Source: Kistimonas scapharcae (lineage in GTDB: Bacteria; Pseudomonadota; Gammaproteobacteria; Pseudomonadales; Endozoicomonadaceae). From it: a DNA stretch of 10,894 nucleotides. A program made the translations under genes and the position numbers. The notes under the pieces are model-generated. The model was not told the origin of the DNA. It saw only the letters and a list, made by a program, of their open reading frames with translations, and did no database searches. The first letter of the stretch is position 1; every line of letters starts with the position of its first letter. The DNA lies in contig NZ_BAABFL010000082.1 in the NCBI RefSeq assembly GCF_039540975.1, forward strand, positions 1 through 10,894. The letters run 5' to 3'. This document shows, piece by piece, positions 1 to 6,674 of this stretch.

Positions 1-724
1 CGGCGTTGGCCACGGCCAGAAGCAGTTGTTTGAGGGCGTCCTTGTTGTCGAGGGTCTCACCGGCCTCGCGCAGTTTCGCCAGCGACTGGATAAACATAGA
101 TATTCGCTGGATTTTGTAGCGCCCTTCGTTTTCAAGTCTTTCTTCGAAGTCTGATGGTGTGACGACGTAAACCACTAATTGCATCAGGGGATGGCATAAT
201 GCCGGACGTGGACGTAGAAACCTGCAAATGGCTGATAAGTCGCTCGCAAGGGCCGATACAGTCATTAGGCTTAAAGTAATTTTATTGTTCTGTGATTCAC
301 TTAACAGCCATTGCATTTCGTCATTAATGTGTTGCAGAACATTTTTTTTATCTTCTTTTGAATGACACAGATTTCTAACTTTCTTGATTAATTGACAATA
401 GCATTCACCACAACGCCTTTGATCATCGGGATTGGTAACAGTGTTGCGGAGATCACTTGTCCTGGATTGCATGAAGTCTTTCAAAGCGGAGACATTATTC
501 AATCCTTGAATGACACTTTTCAGGCTACTGTCATCAGTTGTCGATTGTACAGTTCTACGTGTTACTGACCGTGAAGAGCCGGGATTCGATGTTGGTTCAG
601 CACCCAGCTGGAGTGTTGCAGATGATCCAGGCGCTGATTCATGTGCCACCCCTCTGCCTCTGCCTCTGCCTCTGGGTAATGATGCTATTTGGCTCTGAGG
701 TGTGTTCTTTCCGGTAGGATCCAT
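1..724 (-). CDS. Partial protein of unknown function with RG-repeat, low-complexity N-terminus (runs off left edge)
   Basis: An uninterrupted frame of 241 codons starts at ATG 722-724 and leaves the window at base 1, so the C-terminus is missing. I do not recognise the family. Residues 1-65 are rich in S, T, P, G and R and include an RGRGRGRG run at about 18-25, so this part is probably disordered. From about residue 66 the protein becomes helical and hydrophilic, with a cysteine cluster around 105-120 (RRCGECYC, then C120). A more hydrophobic stretch follows at about 148-190, then a charged helical segment to the edge. No signal peptide is visible. No clear Shine-Dalgarno site precedes the ATG, which lies in A+T-rich DNA. 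The architecture recalls effector-like proteins of host-associated marine gammaproteobacteria such as Endozoicomonas, but that is an impression only. The long open frame and natural amino-acid composition support a real gene. Confidence 0.72.
   Translation of the reverse strand, partial: MDPTGKNTPQSQIASLPRGRGRGRGVAHESAPGSSATLQLGAEPTSNPGSSRSVTRRTVQSTTDDSSLKSVIQGLNNVSALKDFMQSRTSDLRNTVTNPDDQRRCGECYCQLIKKVRNLCHSKEDKKNVLQHINDEMQWLLSESQNNKITLSLMTVSALASDLSAICRFLRPRPALCHPLMQLVVYVVTPSDFEERLENEGRYKIQRISMFIQSLAKLREAGETLDNKDALKQLLLAVANA
651..674. repeat. Four tandem copies of a 6-base unit (CCTCTG)
   Basis: Four perfect copies of CCTCTG lie head to tail inside the left-end gene. On the coding (-) strand they encode alternating Arg-Gly. 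Because the unit is six bases long, copy-number change would lengthen or shorten the RG run without a frameshift. Confidence 0.9.
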
Positions 725-941
725 AAAATTAAAAAATTGACCAGTTAATCTCTTGGATTTTGCCCATCCTTGTTGTGAAATTTCATAACTAAAGGGTCAA
801 TAGCTCTCACAAAGGGTGGAGGGTGGTGTTCCCCGAGCGCTTACATCAGGGTTATATGTATATTACCGTTCTAGCAAACGCGTTATTTCAGGAGCCAGAA
901 AACTGTTGGCAAGGCTACTGATGGGTAAGCCTGTATCGCCT

Positions 942-1163
942 TCACAGGTGGTCTTTCATAAGTCGACGGGCATACTGGTCGAGATCTGCCATCATGTCTT
1001 CATCCCGGGAATTATGCGTGTCGAGTGATGGTTCCGCCCATCGGGCGATCAGGTGTTTCAGGTGGTTCTCTACAAGCTGGGTGAGGCTCTGGCCCTGTTC
1101 CTCTGCATATTTCTGCGCTTTCCTGTACAGGCCGGGCTCAATGGTCAGAATCAATTCACTCAT
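942..1163 (-). CDS. Small antitoxin-like protein (73 aa), apparently without its toxin
   Basis: The start at 1163 is chosen because AAGGAG lies at about 1170-1175, seven bases upstream; a longer open frame to 1310 has no such support and runs to the edge of a terminator. The N-terminus reads MSELILTIEPGLYRKAQKYAEEQGQ, broken here as MSELILTIEPGLYRKAQK then YAEEQGQSLTQLVENHL. This beta strand followed by 'KAQKYAEEQGxSLTQLVENHL' is typical of ribbon-helix-helix antitoxins of the DUF6364 type, which bind the operon promoter and neutralise a PIN-like toxin. The C-terminal 30 residues are charged, as in toxin-binding tails. In these pairs the toxin normally follows directly. Here the 217 bases after the stop (725-941) hold no open frame of useful length and no PIN signature, so the partner seems to be lost. 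Confidence 0.65.
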   Translation of the reverse strand: MSELILTIEPGLYRKAQKYAEEQGQSLTQLVENHLKHLIARWAEPSLDTHNSRDEDMMADLDQYARRLMKDHL

Positions 1164-1211
1164 GGCAATCTCCTTATGCAGCCTACGGGTTTCATTGCAA
1201 CCGTATAAACG

Positions 1212-1225
1212 ATGACTCCTGTCAT
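1212..1225. promoter_or_regulatory. Candidate operator: inverted repeat ATGAC-4-GTCAT
   Basis: A perfect 5-base inverted repeat with a 4-base spacer lies about 50 bases upstream of the antitoxin-like gene at 942-1163. Ribbon-helix-helix antitoxins autoregulate by binding such short palindromes. A TATACG hexamer nearby could serve as a -10 element. The assignment rests on position and symmetry alone. Confidence 0.3.
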
Positions 1226-1255
1226 GTTGGATAACGTAATAGCGGAAGGGTTCCC

Positions 1256-1462
1256 CTACGGGGGTAAAGTCCTGAGGGTTGTGCGCATTCTGGAAAAGAT
1301 AAAAAAACAAAACCCCGCACTAGCGGGGTCGAGACAATCATGATGCTTTACTGCCTGCTTGTTCTTCTTGCGTCCCTGGGCGGGGAGCAATCCGTACATT
1401 GCCAGATTAGGAGCAACTGACCATTCCGTGGATCCGTTGCCGTGGGCAGGCACAGCGCGCAC
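1256..1462 (-). CDS. Doubtful small open frame (68 aa) with a transcription terminator inside it
   Basis: A GTG-started frame gives a basic peptide containing 'APNLAMYGLLPAQGRKKNKQ'. The same frame is open further upstream to about 1510, where it has plausible composition but no ATG. The hairpin terminator at 1300-1329 lies inside the frame, so its tail ('DPASAGFCFFIF') is simply the translation of a GC stem and T-run. A transcript ending at that terminator would have no stop codon. The frame is therefore either a decayed 3' gene end that lost its stop, or chance coding over an untranslated RNA. I do not recognise a family. Confidence 0.2.
   Translation of the reverse strand: MRAVPAHGNGSTEWSVAPNLAMYGLLPAQGRKKNKQAVKHHDCLDPASAGFCFFIFSRMRTTLRTLPP
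1300..1329 (-). terminator. Rho-independent terminator
   Basis: On the - strand a stem of ACCCCGC/GCGGGGT (7 bp) with a TAGT loop is followed at once by TTTTGTTTTTTTA. This is a textbook intrinsic terminator for transcription coming from the right. It would stop transcripts of the SEC-C gene region before they enter the antitoxin-like gene. Confidence 0.85.
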
Positions 1463-1603
1463 TTTACTTAAATAGAGCTGGTGTTTTTTTTGATATTGGT
1501 CAGTGTTTCTGGCATGCCGGTTACTGTTTTATGTCAACTGAAGGGTGCGAGACGGTTTCGTGATATTGAAACGAAGGCCGTGCTGGCTGACCTGATGCTG
1601 ACT

Positions 1604-2301
1604 TCAGCTCAGACAGCATTTCTTGTGCTTTTTACCGCTCCCACAAGGGCAGGGGGCGTTTCTGCCAAGGGCTTCCAGTTTGTCTTCGTCAGACAGGTGA
1701 TTCATGGATTCCCTGAGTTCAGCCAGAAAAGGGAAGGCTTCACCCATGTGGTCTCTGGATGGCGTAGCACGTTCATCACGCAGTCCGAGCGCAATTTCCA
1801 CATCTTCCAGGTCACCGGCAAACAAGTAGTCGACGGCATCACGTGCAAATGCCGCACGGATGCTTTCGATAGCCTCTTTCGCACCGAGATCAATCAAAGA
1901 CACTAGTAAACACCCGTTATACATCCGGTTATCAGCCTGATGGTCATCCAGCTGACGGCAGATGGTCTGGATAACCTGGTGACGGTAGTCCGGTTGGGAT
2001 CGGGCAAGGTGAGTCAAAACGGTTGTCAGACGGTCCTTGCTCGGCTTTCAAACCGTGTTATCAGTGGTTTCAATGCAAGGGGCATCATCATCACCAGCGC
2101 TGGAATTAGATAGTCAGGGAAGTCGCCGTCATCACAGCGCAGGATGATAAGATTCGGCAGGGGGTTGGCGATTTGGTGATCGGCTATTGATGCCAGGGCC
2201 CTGGTCGCATAGCGCAGTGCCCAGTGAAGATGGTCATCCGAATTCAGTAGCGTTTCATGACTGATCTTGGCCAGTAGGGCTTCCCTGTGGTACCCGATCA
2301 A
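1604..2301 (-). pseudogene. SEC-C motif protein, DUF1186-like, broken by a frameshift
   Basis: Two adjoining frames make one protein. The upstream part (2301-2026, 91 codons from a TTG start) is helical and reads like an armadillo/HEAT-type repeat. The downstream part is open from 2047 to 1604 and ends in GRNAPCPCGSGKKHKKCC, the zinc-binding SEC-C motif (CPC...CC). The middle segment 'AFARDAVDYLFAGDLEDVEIALGL' (shown here in two runs: AFARDAVDYLFAGDLE, DVEIALGL) matches my memory of DUF1186 proteins. The frames overlap between 2026 and 2047. The join is best read as ...LITRFE then KDRLTTVLTHLARSQ, which implies one small insertion or deletion. No slippery heptamer is evident, so this looks like a true mutation rather than programmed frameshifting. 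The N-terminus may also be short, since a TAA in the upstream frame precedes the TTG by three codons. SEC-C domains bind zinc and often sit in chaperone-linked or uncharacterised proteins; no function is claimed here. Confidence 0.75.
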
Positions 2302-2317
2302 GAAGAGTGGTTACTGA

Positions 2318-2473
2318 TCCGTTCTACAGGAGTACTATGCCCACCGCACTGGATTATCCCTGGTCGTTTTTTTTCAGGTGTCAGGTGACGCAGGTTTTCC
2401 GATGCTTATACCGTTTACGGATATGGAACTGAATCGTGATGAAACGACTGACCTTAAGAGTGCAACGCCATGA
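2318..2473 (+). other. Open-frame fragment overlapping the start of the HEPN gene (ATGA)
   Basis: A frame open from 2318 (after TGA 2315-2317) to the TGA at 2471-2473 has protein-like composition and ends '...IPFTDMELNRDETTDLKSATP'. Its stop overlaps the next gene's ATG as ATGA, the usual sign of a coupled gene pair. Start options are GTG 2378 or ATG 2402, with no strong Shine-Dalgarno site, so it may be the 3' end of a truncated partner gene. HEPN proteins of this sort usually pair with a minimal nucleotidyltransferase, but I see no GSRxxG or DxD motif in this fragment. Confidence 0.35.
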
Positions 2474-2925
2474 CTAACGACAAGCGCCAGTTACTGGAAA
2501 AACAGATTCCGCAAATGTGTAAGGCCGTCGATAGTCTGGCATGGTCACTGAAGCGGTGTTTGCCATTGCCGATTGCATCACTGGATGCCGCGGGACAAGA
2601 AAAAATTGAAGCGCTGACCGTTCGTTTTGTTCGTGTGAGTGACATACTGATCCAGAAAATCTTCCGGCTGGTGGATGATCTGGAAATGAATCATTCCGGG
2701 ACCATTCGTGACCGCATTAACCGGATGGAAGAAAAAGGCCTTATCGGTTCTGCCCGCGACTTTATAGAAATCCGCGAACTCCGCAACGCCATCGCTCAGG
2801 CCGGTGACGATGATGCCTCTGGCACACTGTACCGTGACGTGATCCGGCTTTCTCCGCTATTGATCTGTACACCGGATAACGTTCGACATTACCTGGGCAT
2901 CAGTGTTGCATCTGCAGGTATGTAG
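2470..2925 (+). CDS. HEPN-domain protein of the MNT/HEPN toxin-antitoxin type (151 aa)
   Basis: An all-helical protein whose pattern matches HEPN proteins that partner minimal nucleotidyltransferases. Residues 50-72 (LTVRFVRVSDILIQKIFRL) are followed by 'TIRDRINRMEEKGLI' at about 78-92 and the signature helix 'FIEIRELRNAIAQ' at 98-110. In family members the last segment ends RNxxxH, and the Arg and His form the RNase site. Here Arg105 and Asn106 are kept but the His position is Gln110. The start is supported by AAGAG at 2456-2460, nine bases before the ATG. The gene overlaps the upstream fragment by four bases. It may be a detoxified HepT-like toxin, or a substrate-binding subunit rather than a nuclease. 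It lies about 300 bases before the csf operon and is probably not part of it. Confidence 0.7.
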   Translation: MTNDKRQLLEKQIPQMCKAVDSLAWSLKRCLPLPIASLDAAGQEKIEALTVRFVRVSDILIQKIFRLVDDLEMNHSGTIRDRINRMEEKGLIGSARDFIEIRELRNAIAQAGDDDASGTLYRDVIRLSPLLICTPDNVRHYLGISVASAGM

Positions 2926-2961
2926 TCGTCGTTTTTCACCCGTTTGTCTCTGGCGGGCACC

Positions 2962-2990
2962 TTCAGAAAACGCTGAGAATCCGGTACAAT
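2962..2990 (+). promoter_or_regulatory. Possible sigma-70 promoter for the csf operon
   Basis: TTCAGA (4/6 to the -35 consensus) and TACAAT (5/6 to the -10 consensus) are separated by exactly 17 bases. It is the best-looking promoter ahead of csf1. It would leave an untranslated leader of about 235 bases containing the hairpin at 3059-3076, so either that leader is regulatory or a nearer promoter was missed. Confidence 0.35.
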
Positions 2991-3054
2991 GCGCGATTGC
3001 TGCTCAGCAGAGCGTGCCCCGGTAACAACCCCTGCCATCAATACAGCAACTGAT

Positions 3055-3168
3055 TCAAGCGGCTTCCCGAAGCCGCACCAAAAACATCAGCATTGCACTG
3101 ATCATGGCCACGTATATTTGATCCACGGCTAGCCCCTTCAGCATACGTGGCGGTAAGCCGTTAGCCAT
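3055..3168 (-). CDS. Doubtful 37-aa membrane peptide, divergent from csf1
   Basis: An ATG-started - strand frame gives a peptide with one hydrophobic segment ('VDQIYVAMISAMLMFLVRL') and a basic N-terminal half, like a single-pass membrane peptide. No good Shine-Dalgarno site precedes it. Its last codons are formed by the hairpin at 3059-3076. It could be a real small gene, a decayed gene end, or chance. Confidence 0.2.
   Translation of the reverse strand: MANGLPPRMLKGLAVDQIYVAMISAMLMFLVRLREAA
3059..3076. terminator. Perfect hairpin without a clear T-run
   Basis: GCGGCTTC and GAAGCCGC form a perfect 8-base inverted repeat around CC, in practice a 7-bp stem with a CCCG loop. On the + strand it is followed by ACCAAAAAC, so it is not a normal intrinsic terminator in that direction. 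On the - strand it is followed by TTGAATC, also weak. It may block read-through from the HEPN gene, protect an RNA end, or be regulatory in the csf leader. Confidence 0.4.
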
Positions 3169-3229
3169 GCCATGGGTGACATTTTTGCCATGACCCACCC
3201 TGTACGATTGAAATTGTTGCGAGACTATC

Positions 3230-4024
3230 ATGGATGCGATTGATTTTTTGTGGACGCAGGTCACCCATAAAATGGCCGACGAAATGCGCCTTGAGACAGT
3301 CGCTGCCGGTAAAGTGGTCACCTGCTATTGCTGTGGCAGGGCCTCTGGCCGGTGGAGCACGCCGCTGTTTGAAATGAGGGTGGATAGTTACACCAAACTG
3401 GATGTGGCCATCTGCGCGCCCTGTAATGCGCTGTTTCATGGTAGCTATAGGTATCTGGGTATAGAAAAGGGAACCATTGCGAAGCCGGCGACCCCCGGAA
3501 AGCTGGGAATGCTGGTTGGCTGTGGCATGATCGTTACGCAGAGGCAGTCGATACTGTTGACCAACCCCGGTTGGCATAGCCGGTTAAGCGCTGCATCTGA
3601 GCCGATTTTCCAGACCGTTCAGGAGAGCGGTAAATCCGCCATGGAGTTTGTACTCCAATACACCCGTGAACTCGATGAAGACGCATTTCCTCTGCTCTAT
3701 GTGAGTGATTTAGGCAGGAAGAAAACCGAACTGGTTGAGAATCTGCAGCTGACATATCATTGGGATGAGCTGTACGCCTGTACGGCCAACCAGACCCATC
3801 GCATCAATCTTATTCTGCTTGATCAGATCCGGGCGCTGTCCAAAACGGACAAAACCGCCTGCAAGAAGCTTGTAAAGCTTGTCAGGGGATCATGCCTGGG
3901 GCATATACCACCCAATGCACCTGAAATTACGGCATTTCTGACTTCCCATCCCGAGGCGCTGAACATCGCCAGAAAACTGCCCTGTGATCCGCACGAGAAG
4001 CTGCACCTTTTGAGTATTGCATAA
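3230..4024 (+). CDS. csf1: Type IV-A CRISPR-Cas protein Csf1 (Cas8-like large-subunit equivalent), 264 aa
   Basis: Csf1 is the signature protein of type IV systems and takes the position of a reduced Cas8 at the 5' handle end of the crRNA complex. The visible hallmark is a four-cysteine zinc site near the N-terminus: C32-Y-C-C35 in 'TCYCCGRASG' and C62-A-P-C65 in 'ICAPCNALFHG', with the spacing and 'CxxCxALFHG' wording typical of Csf1. The rest (about 90-264) has no catalytic motif I can name and is mostly helical towards the C-terminus. The start ATG at 3230 is the first in frame; the Shine-Dalgarno site is weak. The stop TAA shares a base with the ATG of csf5 (TAATG), so the two are translationally coupled. 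It is first in the operon. Identification rests on the cysteine pattern plus the four csf neighbours. Confidence 0.86.
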   Translation: MDAIDFLWTQVTHKMADEMRLETVAAGKVVTCYCCGRASGRWSTPLFEMRVDSYTKLDVAICAPCNALFHGSYRYLGIEKGTIAKPATPGKLGMLVGCGMIVTQRQSILLTNPGWHSRLSAASEPIFQTVQESGKSAMEFVLQYTRELDEDAFPLLYVSDLGRKKTELVENLQLTYHWDELYACTANQTHRINLILLDQIRALSKTDKTACKKLVKLVRGSCLGHIPPNAPEITAFLTSHPEALNIARKLPCDPHEKLHLLSIA

Positions 4025-4605
4025 TGGTCTTTGAGTTTGTTTACCGATCGCCACACGCCCCCGCCGATGTCTACACGCTTCACCAGGAAGTCATGGATAT
4101 CGTGTTTGCAGGAGGTGACGCCTTGAATAAAGAAGAGACGCGTCCGTTGTGGCGCGCCATAAAAAGTGATTCGGGGTCCATTGTCCTGGTAAGAACATCG
4201 GTTCCACCTCTGGGGGAGGTCAAGTACAGGGAGCACTGTGCAGAATTCAGTGTGGGCGCTATGCGTCGATTTAACTGTCGGTTAAATCTGTCAAGGCGTC
4301 TGCGACAGGGGCATGCCGGTCATGACAAACCGTCCGGGACAAGAGAAATTGCACTGACCGTGAAGGAAGACATTGATGAATGGTTGAGGTTGCTCCTGGA
4401 TCATAACGGCATGGCATTGCAGAACGCGGCGATGGTCTCCAGGGGCCGTCTTAAAGTGACACCGCACCATTACATCAACACGGCCGATCTTGTTTTCAAC
4501 GTACGCATCACGGATGCGGAGCGTGCACGGGTCGCTTACAACCGTGGCCTGGGTCGAAAAAAAGCCTTTGGCATGGGGTTGTTGCTCAGTGGTGATCCGT
4601 CGTGA
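4024..4605 (+). CDS. csf5: Type IV-A crRNA endonuclease Csf5 (Cas6-like), 193 aa
   Basis: Cas6-type proteins bind the hairpin of each CRISPR repeat and cut 3' of it. In type IV-A systems Csf5 does this and can stay on the crRNA. The C-terminal glycine-rich loop 'GLGRKKAFGMGLL' at 175-187 is the classic RAMP/Cas6 signature. Residues 79-94 are very basic ('AMRRFNCRLNLSRRLR'), suited to holding repeat RNA, and recall the arginine-rich helix described for Csf5. His20 sits in an N-terminal helix where many Cas6 enzymes have their catalytic His, but Csf5 enzymes are known to differ, so catalysis cannot be read from this. The gene begins one base inside the csf1 stop, and its TGA overlaps the GTG of csf4 (GTGA). 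Length is close to other compact Cas6 proteins. Confidence 0.86.
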   Translation: MVFEFVYRSPHAPADVYTLHQEVMDIVFAGGDALNKEETRPLWRAIKSDSGSIVLVRTSVPPLGEVKYREHCAEFSVGAMRRFNCRLNLSRRLRQGHAGHDKPSGTREIALTVKEDIDEWLRLLLDHNGMALQNAAMVSRGRLKVTPHHYINTADLVFNVRITDAERARVAYNRGLGRKKAFGMGLLLSGDPS

Positions 4606-6674
4606 ATGGCATGTCTGACCTCGCCCATGCTGTCGATCAGGTATTCCGCGCTGGCGGAATCCTTGTCCGTGATTTCAGCATGGACTACCGAGAGCAGCAG
4701 CACCGGTATGCCATGAGCGTGGCGCAGTGGCTGGATGGCAAGACCGTGGCTGTCAGCATGCTGGAAGGTGAGACGGGAATAGGAAAAAGCCTCGCTTATC
4801 TCCTGCCCGTAGCCATACACATCGCCATGAAACCGGGGAAATGCCGGTGCCTGATATCGACCTATACGGTGCATTTGATGCATCAGCTCAAATCAGATGC
4901 AAACGTGATTAACCGGGTGCTTGATGCCCTTGATCTCAGGCCGGTGACGATTGTCACCCGGCTGGGGCGGTCGCAGTACGTGTCTGCAGGCAGGGTGCTC
5001 TCTCTGGCTGAACGGACTGCGGATGCCAGGTGCAAAGAGCGGTTGCTGGGTTGGTATGACCTGGTGACCAGGCGATATGGCGAGCATGTCTACACAAAAT
5101 ACGGGACAGGCCCGGAAAGCCTGTCGGGTATTGAGTCCATGGAGTCGTCCATTGCACTGACAGAGCATTGCAGCCGCGAGGATGCCCGCTGGTATCTCTC
5201 TGACTGTGAGGCTGCCACCAAAGCTGACATCGTATTGACCTCGCACACGGTAACGATGTTGTTTGCCAGGGGGGTGAGTATCTTCGGTTCGGACGCTTCA
5301 ACGCCCTTTACCCATGTTGTCGCTGATGAAGCGGATCGCATTGCCGATGCGGCAGAGAGCATTTTCAGATTGCGCAGCTCGCCGACAAGAATAGCGCGCA
5401 TCATCACAGAGATTGGCAATACGCAAAACTGGAAAAAAGCGGATATCAAGGCGGCTTGCCAGGCGCTCACCGAGCTGCAGGTTGTCCTCGATGAACTCGG
5501 CCTGCTTTACCATGAAAAAACCTGCGTACTGACAAAGGAGTTGCCCCTCAATGCCGGCGCGAGGTTCTACGCCGTTGCCGACATGGCACGGGTTCGCCTT
5601 AAACCATTGGCCAAATCCATCTCTGCGGATAATGAGGTTCAATATGAAAAACTCACCGCCATCATCGGGTTGTACAAGTCCATAAAGAAAACGCTCGGTG
5701 ATAAATCACGCGCCAGCTGTATTGCGTGGTCACCTGTTCAGCGTAAGGGGAGCATTGCCACAGACAACCCGTTTGCCGCGTTAAACTTCAGCACTTATCT
5801 CAGAGGGATTGGTGATTATCAGCCGCCGGTGTCTGTACTGTTGACCAGTGGCACCCTGGCCGTTTCCGGTAAACATGGCAGGGAGCGGTTTACTCCCATT
5901 CGGTCGACCCTGGGCATCAATGACCCGGATGTGAAATTTGTGGGGCAATTCGCCCCCGGGGACTATGGCAGAATTGCCTTTGTGCTTGCCGGTGCTGTAG
6001 CCAAGCCTTTTTATTCGGGCCGTGATGGTGAGGATGCCCCCTACAATCCGGACTGGCTGGCTTACACCGCAAGAATGCTGTCAGCATGCACCGGCCATGG
6101 CGCCACGCTCTGTTTGTGTCCCTCCTTTCTGGAAGTGGAGGAACTGAGGTCTTTGCTTGAACACCACCATGATATTGGTTTTCATCAGGCGGGAACGCGG
6201 CTGGATGTATTGATCAGGCAGCTCCAGGCCGGTGATATCCGGTCGATTGTCACGCCGTCCGCCTGGGAGGGCGTCAGTATAAGGGGGCCGGGAGGCGCTC
6301 AGCTGCTGAAAAATATCATGGTCACCCGAATCCCTGTGCAACCGCCCAGCGCTGTCATGGAAAGTACGTTCATTGCCGGTTACCTGGAACAAGGACGCAG
6401 TCGGCAAACAGCGATCAGGGTGCTCTACAGCCGGGTGAGGGAACGTGCCCTCAGAAAATTCAAGCAAGGGTTTATCGGCCGGGGCATCAGGGATTCCGGA
6501 GATCGCATAACGGCGTATTGTGCCGATCCCCGGATCGGTCCCGGCAGACAACATAATCTCACGGGGGTGATACCTGAGCGCTTCATGCACAGCTTTACCC
6601 ATGCAGCGTATTTTGAGAGCGAGGCATGCAGCCCACCGCCACGGCGTGTTCAGGAGATAGTCGCATGGCTTTAA
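4602..6674 (+). CDS. csf4: CasDinG helicase Csf4 of type IV-A CRISPR-Cas, 690 aa
   Basis: This is an XPD/DinG-type superfamily 2 helicase. CasDinG moves 5' to 3', is recruited to the DNA bound by the Csf complex and is needed for type IV-A interference. Visible motifs: Walker A GETGIGKS (56-63), motif Ia around 84-98, DEAD box (242-245) in 'VVADEADRI', motif III TSGTL (415-419), motif V 'WEGVSIRG' (555-562) and motif VI 'QGFIGRGIR' (622-630). Between Walker A and DEAD, where DinG carries an iron-sulfur cluster, only three cysteines occur (144, 190, 202), which fits the vestigial FeS domain reported for CasDinG. Residues about 270-400 would form the arch. The GTG start at 4602 overlaps the csf5 stop; ATG 4611 in frame is an alternative. 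The 3' end overlaps csf3 by 10 bases. Chromosomal DinG is excluded by context and by the missing cysteine set. Confidence 0.96.
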   Translation: MNGMSDLAHAVDQVFRAGGILVRDFSMDYREQQHRYAMSVAQWLDGKTVAVSMLEGETGIGKSLAYLLPVAIHIAMKPGKCRCLISTYTVHLMHQLKSDANVINRVLDALDLRPVTIVTRLGRSQYVSAGRVLSLAERTADARCKERLLGWYDLVTRRYGEHVYTKYGTGPESLSGIESMESSIALTEHCSREDARWYLSDCEAATKADIVLTSHTVTMLFARGVSIFGSDASTPFTHVVADEADRIADAAESIFRLRSSPTRIARIITEIGNTQNWKKADIKAACQALTELQVVLDELGLLYHEKTCVLTKELPLNAGARFYAVADMARVRLKPLAKSISADNEVQYEKLTAIIGLYKSIKKTLGDKSRASCIAWSPVQRKGSIATDNPFAALNFSTYLRGIGDYQPPVSVLLTSGTLAVSGKHGRERFTPIRSTLGINDPDVKFVGQFAPGDYGRIAFVLAGAVAKPFYSGRDGEDAPYNPDWLAYTARMLSACTGHGATLCLCPSFLEVEELRSLLEHHHDIGFHQAGTRLDVLIRQLQAGDIRSIVTPSAWEGVSIRGPGGAQLLKNIMVTRIPVQPPSAVMESTFIAGYLEQGRSRQTAIRVLYSRVRERALRKFKQGFIGRGIRDSGDRITAYCADPRIGPGRQHNLTGVIPERFMHSFTHAAYFESEACSPPPRRVQEIVAWL

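Larger units (their letters stand above)
2926..3229. other. Intergenic stretch upstream of the csf operon
   Basis: This 304-base stretch separates the HEPN gene from csf1. It holds a possible sigma-70 promoter at 2962-2990, a strong hairpin at 3059-3076 and a doubtful - strand mini-gene at 3055-3168. No CRISPR repeat, leader-like A/T run or second strong promoter is evident close to csf1. Transcription of the operon probably starts in this stretch. Confidence 0.6.

Noticed and set aside
826..850. GTGTTCCCCGAGCGC, resembling the start of a type I-E CRISPR repeat
   Set aside because: There is no matching GCGGGG arm and no second copy; the resemblance stops after about eight bases.
1311..1330. 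ACCCCGC-ACTA-GCGGGGT read as a CRISPR repeat hairpin
   Set aside because: It is followed on the - strand by a long T-run, so it is a standard intrinsic terminator, and it is single.
2362..2377. Run of eight T bases as a programmed slippage site joining an ATG at 2337 to the fragment before the HEPN gene
   Set aside because: The fragment's frame is already open through the T-run without slippage, and no intact homologue is known to me that would require it.
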